The notes: generated by a model not told the origin, from the sequence alone. A DNA stretch of 64,000 bases from Botryosphaeria dothidea (GCA_011503125.2 WWBZ02000016.1:4526001-4590000); one strand, 5' to 3'. Counted from the first letter of the stretch, positions 31,868 through 43,455 are shown. Program-made: numbers and translations.

Positions 31868-32775
31868 TCAAAATCTATACACTTGATCCCTCCTAAACCC
31901 CAGCTCCGCCAAAATGCCACCGCCACCCCGCCCCTTCCCCACCAACGCCTGCTCCATCGCCGGCGGCCCGCACACAAACACCTTCGTGTCCTCCCCGCTC
32001 CTTCTCTCCAGGACGCTCTCCAAAAGCTCCTTCGTCACATACCCCTTCTTAAACGGGCTCCCTTCGCCCCCCTTGCTCACCGTATACACCACCCGCAACC
32101 TCCCGGGAAAGCGCTCCTCCATCTCGTCAAACTCGTCCTTCAGCAACACATCCCCATCGCTATTCGCGCCGTACACCAGCGTGATGCGCGTCTTGTCCTC
32201 CGGGTTCGCCAGGATGCCCTGCACCAGCTGGAAGACGGGCGTGATGCCGGCGCCGCCGGCGACGCAGGTGATGGCGGGGAAGGCGTTGGGCGTCCACTCG
32301 AAGCCGGGCAGGGCGGTGACGAAGGCGAGCGAGTCGCCGGGGCGCAGTGAGTGCAGGTGGGTGGACTGCTTGCCGTTCGGGTAGCGCTTGACGAGCAGGT
32401 CGAGGTGGCCCGGCGTCGAGCTGTGGGTGACGGGCGTGTAGGGGCGGGCGACGGGGGCGAGGCGGCCGGACGGCCACGAGAGGGTGAGGACGGCGGCTGT
32501 GAGAGGGCAAGTTAGTTGTGAGAGGAGGGTGGATGGGACTGGGAAAGCGGACATGTCAGTGGCAGGCCGGAGAGTTGGTCGGCGATGGGGAAGGCGAAGC
32601 GCAGGCGCTTGGTGTTGTGGTTGACCTCGTCGACGCTTTCGAGGCGCAGATATTGCGGGTTGAAGCTGCCGAAGACGGTGGGCGACTTGGGCTTGAAGTA
32701 GGTGTAGACCAGGCCGGCTCCGATGCCTGCGGCGGCGACGGCGCCGAGGTTTGCTCGTGTTGGGCGGAAGGCCAT
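31868..32775 (-). CDS. mcr1: NADH-cytochrome b5 reductase, mitochondrial Mcr1 type (283 aa)
   Basis: An FAD enzyme moving electrons from NADH to cytochrome b5 and related acceptors. The Mcr1 type is anchored in the mitochondrial outer membrane or released to the intermembrane space. Exons 32553-32775 and 31868-32496, with the intron at 32497-32552. The N-terminus has a basic start and one membrane helix (LGAVAAAGIGAGLVYTYF). Seen: FAD-binding RPYTPVTHS, GHLDLLVKRYPNG (flavin phosphate), the NADH-domain CVAGGAGITPVFQL and the terminal VFVCGPPAM, ending VYRF as expected. Length is slightly under the usual ~320 because the FAD-domain loop after SWPSG is short. The gene is intact. Confidence 0.92.
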
Positions 32776-33710
32776 TGTGGGTGTTGTTTGGGATGGAAGA
32801 AAGAGAGGCGGGGTATCACAGGGCGGAGAGGTGCATTGATTGAGTCTGTGTCGCCGGCAAGGTGGCTATATAAAGTCGGCAGCGGTTGTGGCTTGCATGC
32901 TAGCACTCAGGCAACCGTCGGATGGTCGGCCGAGCCGCGCGCTCCCGAGACCCCGACGCTCCCGCGTCCGCCCCGGATCGATTCGAGGATTGCGGCTGAA
33001 CCATTGAAACGGCCCAGAACCTGGCCGGGCAGTCATCCTACTGACACCACTGTCACACCATGAGGCGCCGCATCGCGGGGGATCGGACGGGCTGCAGAGT
33101 GCGACATGCGGGGAGTGTAACGAGCACGCGCGAGCATCGGCGGGCACTGCCATTGCGACTTCCACCGAAACGTCAAGTCCGCATGAACGGTCCCACTCGT
33201 ATCGCGCAAACCTCCGCTGACGGTCTGCCGGCCTAAAAACCATAACTTGTTTAGAGGTCATGACGTGTTCAAGGCTGGAGCGGCGGCGCGAGGTACAGAG
33301 TACAGAGTCGGGGTCGCGGTGTTCTTGCAGGCGCGAGACGGAGTAGCGCTTACGTGGGATCCTCCGCCTCGGCACCGACGCCCCGAGCCGACCAATCACA
33401 GCACGCGCGGAAGGACCTCCTCCTTCGACTTAGACTCGCGTTTTTACATCTTCCAATCGCATCCGCTCGGTTTTCGGGCAACGCCACCTAATCATCGCGA
33501 AACTGTCTCTAATTCGCCCGCCCTACGGTTTTATCTGCATGCCTCATCGACCTCAATAGAGTTTTCCTTGCCAGATAAACCTGTTCCATGTGATCATCGA
33601 ATGAATAGTGCAAATCTAACGGGAATGTCGAGTACCCATGCTGACATCAAAGTTCAGGAAAATCTGTCCAATGAGGCTCCAACTCCCTCAACGCCTGGCG
33701 CCAATTATGC
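32776..33710. other. Intergenic
   Basis: Promoter of the cytochrome b5 reductase gene, then non-coding sequence. A plus-strand frame (33247-33714) with a compositionally odd translation ends on the stop of paralog C and is not supported. Confidence 0.45.
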
Positions 33711-35457
33711 TTAATCCTCCTCACTCTCCTCCAGCCCCTGCTCTTCGCGGCCCGGAGCGCTCTCCACTTCCATCTCTGCATCTTCCCCTACCAGCAAGGG
33801 ATCGCAGATCCAGTCGATGAAGTCCCCCTGGTTCCGCACCTCCTCCCTCAATGCCCCATTCTCCGTCCTCAGCCTCTTCATCTCTCCCTGGTCCTCCTCG
33901 CGCTGCAGGCTCAGCGTCTCCACCTGCCGCCTCAGCTCCTCGATCAGCCGGCCACCCTCCTCGCTCCGGTGGTCCTGCAACATCTCCCCAAACATCTCCC
34001 TCCCCCTCATCCTCTCCTCCATCCACGAAACCACCTTCCGATCCCTCCGGTGCTGCAAGCGGAACACCTCCACCTGCGCCCCCAACAGCTCCATCCTCAC
34101 CTCAACCTCCTCGCGGCCGCGATCCCTCAGCGCGCCGCCCAGCACCTCCCTCCTCTCCAACTCCCCCTCCGCGCGCTCCAACGCATCCTCGCTCTCCCCG
34201 AGCTGCTTCTCCCACGCGCGCTGCCACGCATCCACCTCCCGGCTCAGCGCGACGTACTCCCGACTCAGCGCGACGCACTCCCCCTGCAACCCGGCATGCT
34301 CCTTCCTCAGCCGCTCATGCAGCTCCCACAGCGCGCCCGCCCGGCTGCGCACCGCGTGGTGCTCGACGGCCAGCGCGTTGCCCTCCCCGCGCGCGTCCAC
34401 CAGCCGCCCCGCGACCTTCCTGCCCTCGGTCGCCGCGGCCGCGTACGCGCCCTGCAGACCGACCAGCTGCTGCGCGAGGAACGCGGCGTGCTGCCCGCCG
34501 CCGCGCGCATCAGCGTCCGCCCGCACGACCTCGTGGTGCTGCTGCGCGAACGCGTGCGCCTGCCGCGCCAGCACGCCGTGCCGGCCGCTCAGCTCCGCGT
34601 GCTGGAGGTGGGCTTCGACGCTCTGCCGCTCGAGGTGGCGCAGGTGCCAGACGAGGTCGGCGACGCGGCGGTGGAGGAGGTGGTTGGTGGTAGTGATGGT
34701 GGAGCGGCGGGTGGCTACTTGGCGGGCGCGGGCGAGCTGGGTCTGGTGCCGTCTGGTCTGCTGGGAGAGGGCGAGCTTATGGCTGAAGAGGCGGTGGCGC
34801 AGATCGCGGGCTGCGGACTGGCGGGCGGGCGGGCGGGCGGTTGGTGGACTTGGTGTAAGTCCCGGCAGGGGCAGGAGCGGGCTCGGGCTGTGGCAAGGCC
34901 CGGTCGGCGGACGGCTCGTCGTCGGCGTACTCTTCGTCCTGGAAGCTGATGTCCGACTCGTCGGACTCGGACGGGGCGTCTTGCTCGTCGTCGGCGTGGT
35001 GCTGGACGTTCGACTGCGTGTGGGCAATCGCGTACTCGATGTCCACTACCTGCATCCGCACTGCGGACAGGTCTTGGTCGGGGCAGCGGCTGTGGACGCA
35101 GTCGGTCACGTGCGCGAGCGCGAGGTCGCGGAGCTGGACGCCCCTGGTGTATTCGGAGGGGCGGTAGAGAGCGAGAAAGACCGCTTTGGGCCATTTGCGA
35201 GGGTCGGCGTTCGAGTACGGGCGCAGGCTGTCGGGATTCCAATTCTTTTTGGAGCCCCAGCGCCTCGAAAGGGTCATGAATATGCGCTTGGCATCGGTGT
35301 TCTAAAATATCTTGTTAGTGACTAATGAAACCAGTGAGGGAGTGAAGCATTCATCCGGACGCAAGTGTTAAGTGAGCGTCATGACACTTGCGTCTGGATG
35401 AATGCTTCCACTCCCCAGGGAGAAGTACAAACTTACTTGGGGGTTATCGTCGGACAT
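33711..35457 (-). CDS. Unnamed local family, paralog C, with a long coiled coil
   Basis: Related to the genes at 2764 and 4714. Exon 1 (35437-35457) encodes only MSDDNPQ. The 135-nt intron 35302-35436 (gtaagt, ctaac, ttttag) contains a strong hairpin. Exon 2 carries the family block WGSKKNWNPDSLRPYSNADP, RKWPKAVFLALYRPSEYTRG and LRDLALAHV, then an acidic Ser/Asp/Glu stretch. A second intron ends near 34783 (ccgcctcttcag); its donor is uncertain (34849, 34912 or 34930). The last exon (to 33711) is an almost continuous coiled coil of ~350 residues, rich in Glu, Arg, Leu and Gln, with an acidic tail. Paralog A has the same order (block, acidic or Ser-rich linker, helix), but with a much shorter helix. 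Function unknown; a scaffold or chromatin-linked role is only a guess. Confidence 0.75.
35340..35413. repeat. Intronic 29-bp inverted repeat (hairpin)
   Basis: The arms 35344-35368 and 35384-35408 are 25 nt with one G-T-type mismatch, and extend by 4-5 bp across a 1-nt bulge. The loop is 15 nt. It lies wholly inside the first intron of paralog C, between the donor and the branch site. Confidence 0.85.
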
Positions 35458-35471
35458 GATTGCGACACGGA

Positions 35472-35511
35472 GGTGGTGATGGTGGTGGTGGTGGTGGTGG
35501 TGGTGGTGGTG
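35472..35511 (+). repeat. GGT trinucleotide microsatellite
   Basis: Ten uninterrupted GGT units at 35481-35510, preceded by imperfect units. On the transcribed (minus) strand this is a CAC/ACC tract in the 5' leader of paralog C, 15-55 nt before its ATG. Confidence 0.9.
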
Positions 35512-36099
35512 TCGCTGCGGAGGAAAAGGTGAAAGGAAGCTGTGAGGAAGGTCGATATTTAAGTGCGGCGGTGCGGCGGTACGGCGTCATTGTTCCGGTT
35601 AGCGTGGTGGTGAAAGAGATGGTGAGCTAGACTAGCGATAGAGAATGTCTCCTCCGCCGAGATGTCTAAGTGAACCTGAGTGAGACGCGTGATCGCGCTC
35701 TAAACGGGGTTTAGGTTACTATATATTTCAGTTCAGCGAGTGTCTTCCTCGACCTCTACCATCTCGGCGCTGGGTGGTAGGGAACAGTGGTGTATGCGTT
35801 CGTCCTAGGTGCTGCACTGCTTCCCCCAGGTGGGTAACCTATGTCAGCGAGTGGGGTCCTGGGGGCTTTCAAGATATCTTGATATTGGTCGGCCAACCAA
35901 TCAGCATTATTTTGTTTTTTTTTCACCATGCCCGGCAGACCTGGGTTCGAATTAGGCCATTGGCTCCTTTGAAAGCTATTAAACACCTTCTCCCAAACGC
36001 TAAAAACAACAAAATACGTCATTCTCGGTCCTGAAAACACACACACCGTAAACCTCACACCCACGACACCTCCCTCCCCGGCCCTTCACTTCGACATCG
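35512..36099. other. Intergenic
   Basis: Promoter of paralog C and flank of the CCCH gene. A weak box-B-like GGTTCGAATTA at 35942-35952 is the only other signal, and I do not call a tRNA there. Confidence 0.45.
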
Positions 36100-37876
36100 T
36101 CACTTCACCGGCACCGGCACCCTCGACTCCCTCTTCTCACTCCTCTTCTTCTCAGCACCACCATCGCCATTTCTCCTCCCCTTCGCCTTCCCCTTCGCAC
36201 CCTCTCCGACATCCTCCTTCTTCAACCCCGCCCTTACAACCCCCTTCGGCTCAAAACTCGGCACATCATCCTCATCCGCCGCGTGCCTCGACGCCCCCAG
36301 CCCCCCCGCCATCGGAAACGACATGCGCTGCCGCTGCGGCGTCGTGCGCTTAACCGGCAACCGCGTCGCCGGCGGAGGCACCACGCCCGTCGACGACGAC
36401 GAGCTCGCCGCCGCAGACGCGTTGCTCGCGTCCGACGCGTACGCCGCATCCTGCTCGTGGATGAAGGTGCTCGCAGGGCAGGGTTTGGGAATGGCGGAGC
36501 GAGGCGTGGCGGCGGCGGTGGTCAAAGGGGAGTGAGGAGTGGCGGAACGAGGTGCGGTGGTGGTGGCGGTGGTCGAGAACTGGGTGCTGATGGGCGGCGG
36601 GTGCGGGAAGAAGCGCTTCATCTCGGGGATGCGCTTGCGGGGGAGGAGGGACGGCGAGGCGGTGCGGGCGGCGGCGGGTTCGATGTGGTGGGACGACGCG
36701 GCGCTTTGGCGGCCGCTGGGGAGGCGGGTCGGCGTGGAGGGTGCTGCGGCGGCGACGGGCGATTGTGGAAGGGCGGCGGCGCGCATGAGCTTGCAGAGGT
36801 CGGCCTGGGCGTCACTGATGCTGCGGCGGCGGCGAGTGGAGGTGGTGGGCGTGGCCGGCGTCTCGAGGTCGACGAGCGCGCGCTCCTGCGCCCTCCGCCT
36901 CACCTCGTCGTCCGGCGCGCGCGGGTCCCTCGCCGTTCCTTCGTCCTCGCTCTCGCTCTCCTCCTCTTCCACCTCTTCCGACCGCTCCCTCAGCCACTCG
37001 GGCGTCTCCGCCCTCGTCCCGGCCGTCCTCCGCGCGTCCATCGCGCACCGCACCTGGTACCAGTGCGGCACGCTGCCGATGCCGACCTTCTCCCGCAGCG
37101 TCTGCAGGTCGGGCATCTCGTGCTTGAAGAGGCAGCCCTGCTGCGTGAAGTCGCACTCGCCCGTCTTGATCCAGTAGGTGCAGTACTCCTTGCGGGTCGG
37201 GTCGGGTTCGCGGCCGGATGGGGGAAGCGGGCGGGTGCGCATGGCGAGGGAGCCGGATTTGGGGCCTGGGTCGCCGGCGATGCCTGGAGGGTGGGGGTCG
37301 GCGGGAGTGGTGGTCTGTTTGGGGTGCGTCAGTCGGGGTGAGGGCGGAGAGGGCGGGAGAGCTGCGTACGAAAGCGGCGTCGCTCTGCGTCCTGCCATGG
37401 CCGTAGGTGGCAGGCGCATCGGCCGCAGAATCGCCGGGAGGAGGAGCGGGGCTGATGAGGGCGCTGAGCCTGAGCGGGCGGAGAGTGGTCTGGCTTTGCG
37501 TGTAGTGGTGTTGGGTGTGGCGGCGACTCCAAGAGTCAGATACCTTTCGCGAATGCTTGGTCTCGCCTCGGTCAGCTCGGGATCTTCAGTATTTTTGCAA
37601 GAGGGCTGGGAATTGGCATTGACTCACTGCCAGGCTGTAGGTCTGGCCGTTGGGAGGCAGGCGCTCGAGGAAGCGCATGCCCTGGGCGTCGTCCATGTTC
37701 AATTCGCGCGGGGCGCCTTCCAGGTGGATGTCGGGCGGCAGCTCGTCGACGGGGATGACGGGTACGTAGGCGCCGCGGTCGCGCTGTATAAACCAGCTGG
37801 GGCGCAGGTAGGGCTTGTAAAGGGGCGGCGAGCCCGGGGGAGTGGGATCGGTGGTGGGGATGGGAGGAGGCGTCAT
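36100..37876 (-). CDS. CCCH zinc-finger protein (574 aa)
   Basis: Exon 1 is 37628-37876, the intron 37576-37627 (gtgagt..cccgag), and exon 2 36100-37575. The N-terminal part has a conserved block, PPLYKPYLRPSWFIQRDRGA, then YVPVIPVDELP. A single C-X8-C-X6-C-X3-H finger follows (CTYWIKTGECDFTQQGCLFKH region, about residues 190-210), with the ensuing VGIGSVPHWYQ. The rest is low complexity: acidic (EEVEEEESESEDE), Ser/Pro/Ala-rich and a basic Lys/Arg end. Such fingers bind RNA, so a role in mRNA processing or decay is plausible. I cannot name an ortholog. The opposite strand is open throughout because of GC-biased third positions, but encodes nothing recognisable. Confidence 0.82.
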
Positions 37877-38655
37877 GGTTGGTTGGCACGGAAAGCTTGT
37901 CTGTGATTTACGAAGGGGTGTGTATGAGGTAAATTGGCCAATTTGAACGCGCGGAAGGGTGGGGCTGCGTCTTGCGGCATGCCCCAGACGGTCATATAGA
38001 AGCAGAGGATGGGGAAACGGCGCATGGCGAAAGGCATCAGGCGGCATGTGGAAGCGGCGCGCAAACAACACGAACGCGCCGGCTGCAGCTTGCTGGAGGG
38101 CAGATGGCGGATGGGAGACAGCGACCGTGCGCGGGCATTGTCCAGCTGAGACATGCCAGGACCTTGCACTGTTGTCCCACGAGATTCCGTGATGCGTGGC
38201 TGGTGATGTGCGGGATTGATCACGTCTGCACGAGACAGAAAGCCAAAGAGGTGAGGTTCGGCGGACAGGGATGGGCGAATGGTTCGTTGTCTCCAGGCAA
38301 ACGGCATGCAGCGCAACAGGCACACGCTCCACAAACAGCCGCAGATCGCCGCCTTCTGGAACGTTTTGCTTGTGGGTCTGCACGCCGAAACACCATGACG
38401 ATCCTCATCCGCGCCAGCCCGCAGCCGCCCGCCCGACCACCAGAAACCCGGCCACGTCTTTCAACTGCTACCGTCAGCTTGATCCACCCCTCAGTCAACC
38501 CGGAATTGATCGTCAATGGCTGCAGCAAAGGCGGGGATGGTGGGGGCCAGCGGGGCGTAAGCATGCATGCACCTCAAACCACACCCCAGGAAACCGCCAC
38601 CATCTAAACCATAAAAACAAACAAACAAACCTCCCGCACGCAACAAGGAAACAAA
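37877..38655. other. Divergent promoter region
   Basis: Shared upstream region of the CCCH gene (minus) and the dienelactone hydrolase gene (plus). It ends with an AAAC repeat and an A-rich leader (AACAAGGAAACAAA) before ATG 38656. No separate gene seen. Confidence 0.5.
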
Positions 38656-39466
38656 ATGACAGCCTCCCAATCAATGCCCCCCAGCTGCTGCCTTCTCGGC
38701 ACCGCCTGGACCGCCTCCGGCACGCCCACCGGCCGCATCGGCACGCTCGCCTCCAAAAACGCCTACATCGCCGACGCCGACCGCACCCGCGCCGTGCTCC
38801 CCATCCCCGACCTCCTCGGATGGAGTTTCCCGAACACCCGCCTGCTCGCCGACGCCTACGCCGCCTCCGCCGCCTGCACCGTCTACATCCCCGACTTCTT
38901 CGACGGGGAGGTCCTGTCGTTCGCGCCCGTGCTGCAGGACCGCTGGGACGAGCTGGACGTGCCCGACTTCGTGCAGCGGAACGGGCGCGATGTGAGGGAG
39001 CCCGAGATCTTCGCGTGTGCACGAGCGCTGAAGGGGGAGGAAGGGTTTGAGAGAGTCGGGGTGGTGGGGTTTTGTTACGGGGGGTGGGCCGCGTTTACGC
39101 TTGGGGCGAGGGCGTTTAATGATGGAGGGGAGAGGCTGGTGGATTGTGTGAGCGTGGGAAATCCGTCGTTGTTGACCGAGGAGGATGTGGATGGGGTGGG
39201 CGTGCCGGTGCAGGTGCTGGCGCCGGAGCATGATCCGGTGTATAAGGTTGAGTTGAGGAAGCGGACGTTTGAGGTCGGGTTGCGGGCGGGCGTACCGTTT
39301 GAGTATCAGCATTTTTCCGGGCGTCGAGCATGCGTGTTTCGTGAGGTGGGATGAGGAGAAGTCGGGGGAGAGGGAGGCTATGGCTAGAGGGAAGGATGCT
39401 GTGGTGGCTTGGTCGAGGCGCTTTCTTGCTGTTGAAGAGGATGAAGCTGATAATCTGTCTTGCTGA
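38656..39466 (+). pseudogene. Dienelactone hydrolase family protein, 1-nt frameshift before the catalytic His
   Basis: An alpha/beta hydrolase of the dienelactone hydrolase family (hydrolyses enol-lactones or similar esters; cytosolic). Seen: GTPTGRIGTLASKNAYI, LLGWSFPNTRLLADAYA, VYIPDFFDGE, the nucleophile elbow GFCYGG (Cys) and the acid in LAPEHDPVY. The His motif FPGVEHACFVRWDEEK is one frame off. After YQH the DNA reads CATTTTTCC with five T (39312-39316), and four T would give QHFPGVEHAC in frame. As written the product stops at 39354 without the catalytic His. The remaining frame runs to 39466 (811 nt, one more than a multiple of three). Everything else is intact, so this is a fresh mutation or a homopolymer miscall. 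Confidence 0.82.
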
Positions 39467-39720
39467 CATGCCGATGATGCGCTGGCGGATCAAGAACCCA
39501 GGTTTGCGCATTTACCAGTTGAGCAGGTCTGCGACTAGACAGCACAGAGAAGTGCAACTGTCTTACCCATTAAGAAAGTCGAATATCTTGAGATCGGGCG
39601 TGATTTGATACCGTCTCACACGGAACCATCCCTGAAACATGCAAGGAGGCTAGGGCTACCGTCAGCCCCATTGTGTCCTGTCATATGACATCCATATTCC
39701 ATCTTCCAGAAGATCGCAGG

Positions 39721-41782
39721 TCAAGAGTCATGAGCACCGGGGCCCGAGACATCCAAAACCTCAAAGCTGGTCACACCTGTCGGCCTACTACGACGATGCA
39801 CCTTCGGCGGCTTCGATCTTCGACGCGCACTGCGGCTCTCACGCCAATCCATAAATGCTTCCACAATATCGCCACCATAAAAGGCCAGAAAAGATGCCAA
39901 GCCGACCACACCAACCGTCACCGATGCAGCCACGATCCAAAACAGACGCTGCGTCTGGTCCATATTGCGGATATCGGAGAAATTCATGCCAAAGAAGCTC
40001 GTGATGAACGACAGTGGCAGGAAGATGACGGTGACAATGGTAAAAACAAGAATGGCCTTGCCGTGGTCCTCGAGGCGGATGTTGACGAGTTGGATGGTGC
40101 GGTTGACGAGGTTGTTGCTGTTGTCGCGCAGGTCGCACAGGTCGGCGTACTCGCGCTGCAGGTTCTCCAGCAGCTGCGACACGGGATCCTCCAGCGATGA
40201 CGACGACAGCTGCCGGTACGTAGCACGAAAGAAGGGCGGCAGCGTGCCGCCGTCCTCGGCCATGTGGCGCCGCTCGGGAATCCCGCGCGAGCGCGGCCGG
40301 CTTTTGACTGACATGCGCTCCGACACGAGCGGCTCGTTTGTCTCGAGGATGTCCTGCAGCTGCGAGATGATATCGAGCTGCTGCTCTGTGATCTGGATGA
40401 TGATGTTAAGCTCTTCCTGCGCCTGGAGGAGGTCCATGACAAGGCGGGTGCTTGGAGATCGGTGTAGGCGGTATTGCTGGAGGGCGTTCGTAATGTTGTC
40501 AGTGAATCTGTCTGTTTAGCCTTCAGATCTGGAACAAGCGTACCAGATGACCCAGATAGCCCGCATACCGATCCACCAAGCAGAGTTTCAGATCTGCCCA
40601 GAAGCTCCTGTGCAGCATTCCAACAGCCCCGCTGAGACAGGCTACAGCATGCGTTGTGGCGGTAAAATCCGGGTTCTGCTCCGAGCGGAAGAAGCTGTTG
40701 CGGATGCCACGAAAGGAGATCTCGGCAATTCTTGACGCGAATTGTAACGGCGGCCAACGCGATTTCCAGCTCTGGTTGCTTGAAAATGTTACGATATGGC
40801 GAGCATCGATGACGAGAATCCATAGCTCATCCACGTTGAGGCCGCACGGGTAATGACCGTATAGACTCCGGACTTTTAGATCGAGGTCACGGTCGTTGAT
40901 CCAGGGCCGATGTTTCGTAAAAACTTGATTATGTTCACGATCGCTAGTATCTTCGAGCCGGTAGAAGTGTTGGAGCAGCGATCTCAAAATGTGCGAGGAG
41001 CCCTTGCTGGATTGAAAGCCTTCTCTCGGGTCCACTTGAAAGCGTAGTGCTGGTGTCTCGCCCTCAACCGTCCAATCCAAAAATGGGACGCTGATGAGCA
41101 TTGGACAATTTCTATCCTCATCGTCATCATCGGGGTCGAAGTCCGGCGCAAGTCGCTGCACAAAAGGCGAGAAGTATCTCCCGTGTTTGGAAAAACGCTC
41201 GTTCTGGTAGATGCAGAGCTCCATCTTGCGGAACGCCGAGATGACGCGCGCGGGATTCGCACTCCAATCCGACAACCCCAGTAGACACTAAAACCAATCA
41301 GCATCTGTGACAAAAGTAGGAAGAAGAAAAACCGACTCACACCTTCCAAATACTCCGAGAACTTGCTCGAAATGTGTCTGCATGCCATCAGCAACCCGCC
41401 TGCACTCCAACTCCACGGCAACCTACATCCACCGACACTTCCGCCACCCCTCCGGATCATCCACGCTCTCCTGCACGCCCTTGCTCCTCAGCCCGTTCAG
41501 CCACCCATACTCGGACACCAAGCTCTTGAAATGATACTGCTCCGAGCGGTTCTGCACCCACTCGCTCACGTCGACCTCGCGACGCAGGCGATCCCGGTCG
41601 GCCAAGTCCGGCAGCAAGCTGCTCGACAGCACCTCTCTGATCTCGAGCATTGGACCGGCATCCTGGCGCCAGCCTTCGAGGCGGATGTCGTGGACGAGCA
41701 GCTGGGCGGGCGAGATGCGGCGCTGGCGCCAGTACGGGTCGGCCTTCCAGTCGACGTGAGCATCTTGTTTGGGCTTATCCAT
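39721..41782 (-). CDS. CorA-like metal ion transporter
   Basis: A fungal member of the CorA Mg2+ transporter family with a long cytosolic N-terminal region and two C-terminal membrane helices. Exon 1 from 41782 (MDKPKQDAHVDWKADPYWRQ) to about 41443. A short exon (HISSKFSEYLEG) and introns follow between 41443 and 41287. The long central exon ends near 40537. A short intron (about 42 nt, exact borders unsure) precedes the exon with RFTDNITNALQQYRLHRSPS. The last part has MDLLQAQEELNIIIQITEQQ, NRTIQLVNIRLEDHGKAILV, FTIVTVIFLPLSFITSFFGM and the signature GMN between the helices, then a second helix VTVGVVGLASFLAFYGG and a basic tail. Probably plasma or vacuolar membrane (inference). Confidence 0.85.
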
Positions 41783-42278
41783 TGGCGTGTGACGGCATTG
41801 TAGCGCACTGTGAGAGAAGGAGTGAGAAGGATTGAGGTGCAGGACGGGATGGATGCGACACGCGCGAGCACTAGCAAGGTGCGGCACCGCCACGGCCTGC
41901 GCCGCACACGCGCGCCGAGTCGATCCTTGGTGTCGATCGGTGCGTAAAAAAGTGTGGGTTGCAGGTGCGAGAGATCAGCCCTGCTCGGTTCCTGCATAAT
42001 CGAGCTGTGCGAGCCATTCTCGTCACGCGGATCACGGTATACACGTCTCTTCACATGCACTGCTAGCCTTTCTGATTTACATGTCCAATAAATTTTTCAA
42101 GGCAATTGGAAAACATCAGCATTCTGCTTCAACGCGCTATCCCGTTCTCATGTTGAATTCCGCTGTCCATGGTATACCTCCATGCAAAAGCCATTAAACC
42201 TTGAATCCACCGCAACCGAGCAGCAAATTGCGCCTATTCATACAAACGCCAGAAGAAGAGATCCGAATCCCGTGAATC
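41783..42278. other. Intergenic
   Basis: Promoter of the CorA-like gene and 3' flank of the IEC3 gene. No gene seen. Confidence 0.5.
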
Positions 42279-43455
42279 TTATGAAGCTGCTGCTGCCGCA
42301 CCACCTCTAGCCGCCTTTTTCCTGCCTCCACGTCCACCGCCTCCCTCGCCGTCCTCCCTCTTCCTCTTGCTTGGACGGCTGCTACCTCCCTTCGGCCTAT
42401 ACGGCTCATCGTCCACCTTGCTCCTCTTCCCCCTGCCACTGCCCGTCTCCGGGACGAACGCATCATCATCATCTGGATCAGCCTTCATCGGCGTTGCGGC
42501 AGCCGCCTGCCCGCGCTTCCCGCCGCCGCGGCCATTACCGCCCTTCGGTCCCTTCTCCGCGGCGTCGCCCTTATCGTTCTCCTTGTCCTGCAGGAAGACC
42601 TGTGGCTGGTGCTTGCGCAGCCAGTTGTACACCGAGTCCGGGTTGCGGATCTGCAGCTCCTTGTCGCTCGGAATGTCGCGGGCGGGCAGGCGGATGGGGC
42701 GGCCCGACGTGTCGTTGGGATCGTACAGGGAGGAATCGCCCAGCGCCACGTCCAGCTCCTTGAGGTACTCTTCTTCGTGGTTGGGGCTGAGGAATCCCGC
42801 CAAGCTCTCACCCACCAGGTCGTCGGGCAGCTGCTCCGGCGGCAGCAGGTGCGTGTGCGGCGTCTTCAGCAGCTCGGCCAGCGCCTTCCTGTCGAGCCCG
42901 GGAAACTGGGCCGTCAGCGCCGCCTCACGCGCGGCGAATTCGTCCTGCGTTATGCGGCCGGCGGTGAAATCTTCGCGGGCTTCTTGCAGCTTGCGGTGGA
43001 GGGTATCCGGGTCGTGTGGCTCGACAACGGCGTCGGGGCCGTAGGGGATGTCGAGTAGGAAGCGCAGGTGTTGGGGGATCTTGGGCGTGTCGTTGATGTC
43101 CAGCAGCAGGTCCATTAGCTGGCTGCGATCGTGTTAGCTGAGCTCGGCCGAGAGACGGACGGGCAGCGTACTCATTCTGCTCTTGCAGCCGGCGGGCCAG
43201 GGCAATGGCCTTGTGTTCCTCCCTGAAGAGCGTGTTGCTCTCTCGCATCCGCTCGTCGAAGCGCACGCGCATCTTCCGGTACTTTTTCCTACAACACGTC
43301 AGCGGCAGGAAGAGGCGCAAGCGAGACAGATGAATTCACCTCCATGAGCGGACGGAGGGTTTCGCGGGCGCGTCCATGGTGTCGTGGTGAGCTGGACGCG
43401 GCGGGGCTTGGGCGTCGTCGCGCGGGTGGGCATGGTTCTCGTCGTGGGTCGCCAT
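42279..43455 (-). CDS. iec3: INO80 complex subunit IEC3-like protein (358 aa)
   Basis: Three exons: 43340-43455, 43172-43288 and 42279-43122, with introns of 51 and 49 nt. The N-terminal IEC3 domain is spread over exons 1-3: SVRSWRKKYRKMRVRFDERM, RESNTLFREEHKAIALARRL and QEQNDQLMDLLLDINDTPKI. A helical Leu-rich part follows (FPGLDRKALAELLKTPHTHL), then PDSVYNWLRKHQPQVFLQ, and a long basic Gly/Lys/Arg-rich tail with acidic DDDDAF, typical of chromatin proteins. In fission yeast Iec3 is a component of the INO80 nucleosome-remodelling complex, so a nuclear role is expected. The start at 43455 (MATHDENHAHP) gives a natural N-terminus, and an internal Met at 43377 is an alternative. Confidence 0.88.

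Noticed and set aside
33247..33714. 155-codon plus-strand frame
   Set aside because: No domain, odd composition, and it overlaps the 3' end of paralog C; most likely chance.
34815..34850. CCGC tetranucleotide repeat at the exon change of paralog C as a slippage switch
   Set aside because: An ordinary intron ending at 34783 with several possible donors explains the frame change more simply.
34307..35325. Long plus-strand frames opposite paralog C, and likewise opposite the CCCH, IEC3-like and SDR genes
   Set aside because: Antisense shadows caused by GC-biased third codon positions; only the minus strand shows family blocks and coiled coil.
35840..35955. Possible tRNA or SINE head with GGGTTCGAATTAGG
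   Set aside because: Box A is missing a base and the T-arm would pair only with G-T pairs. No target duplication or tail was found.
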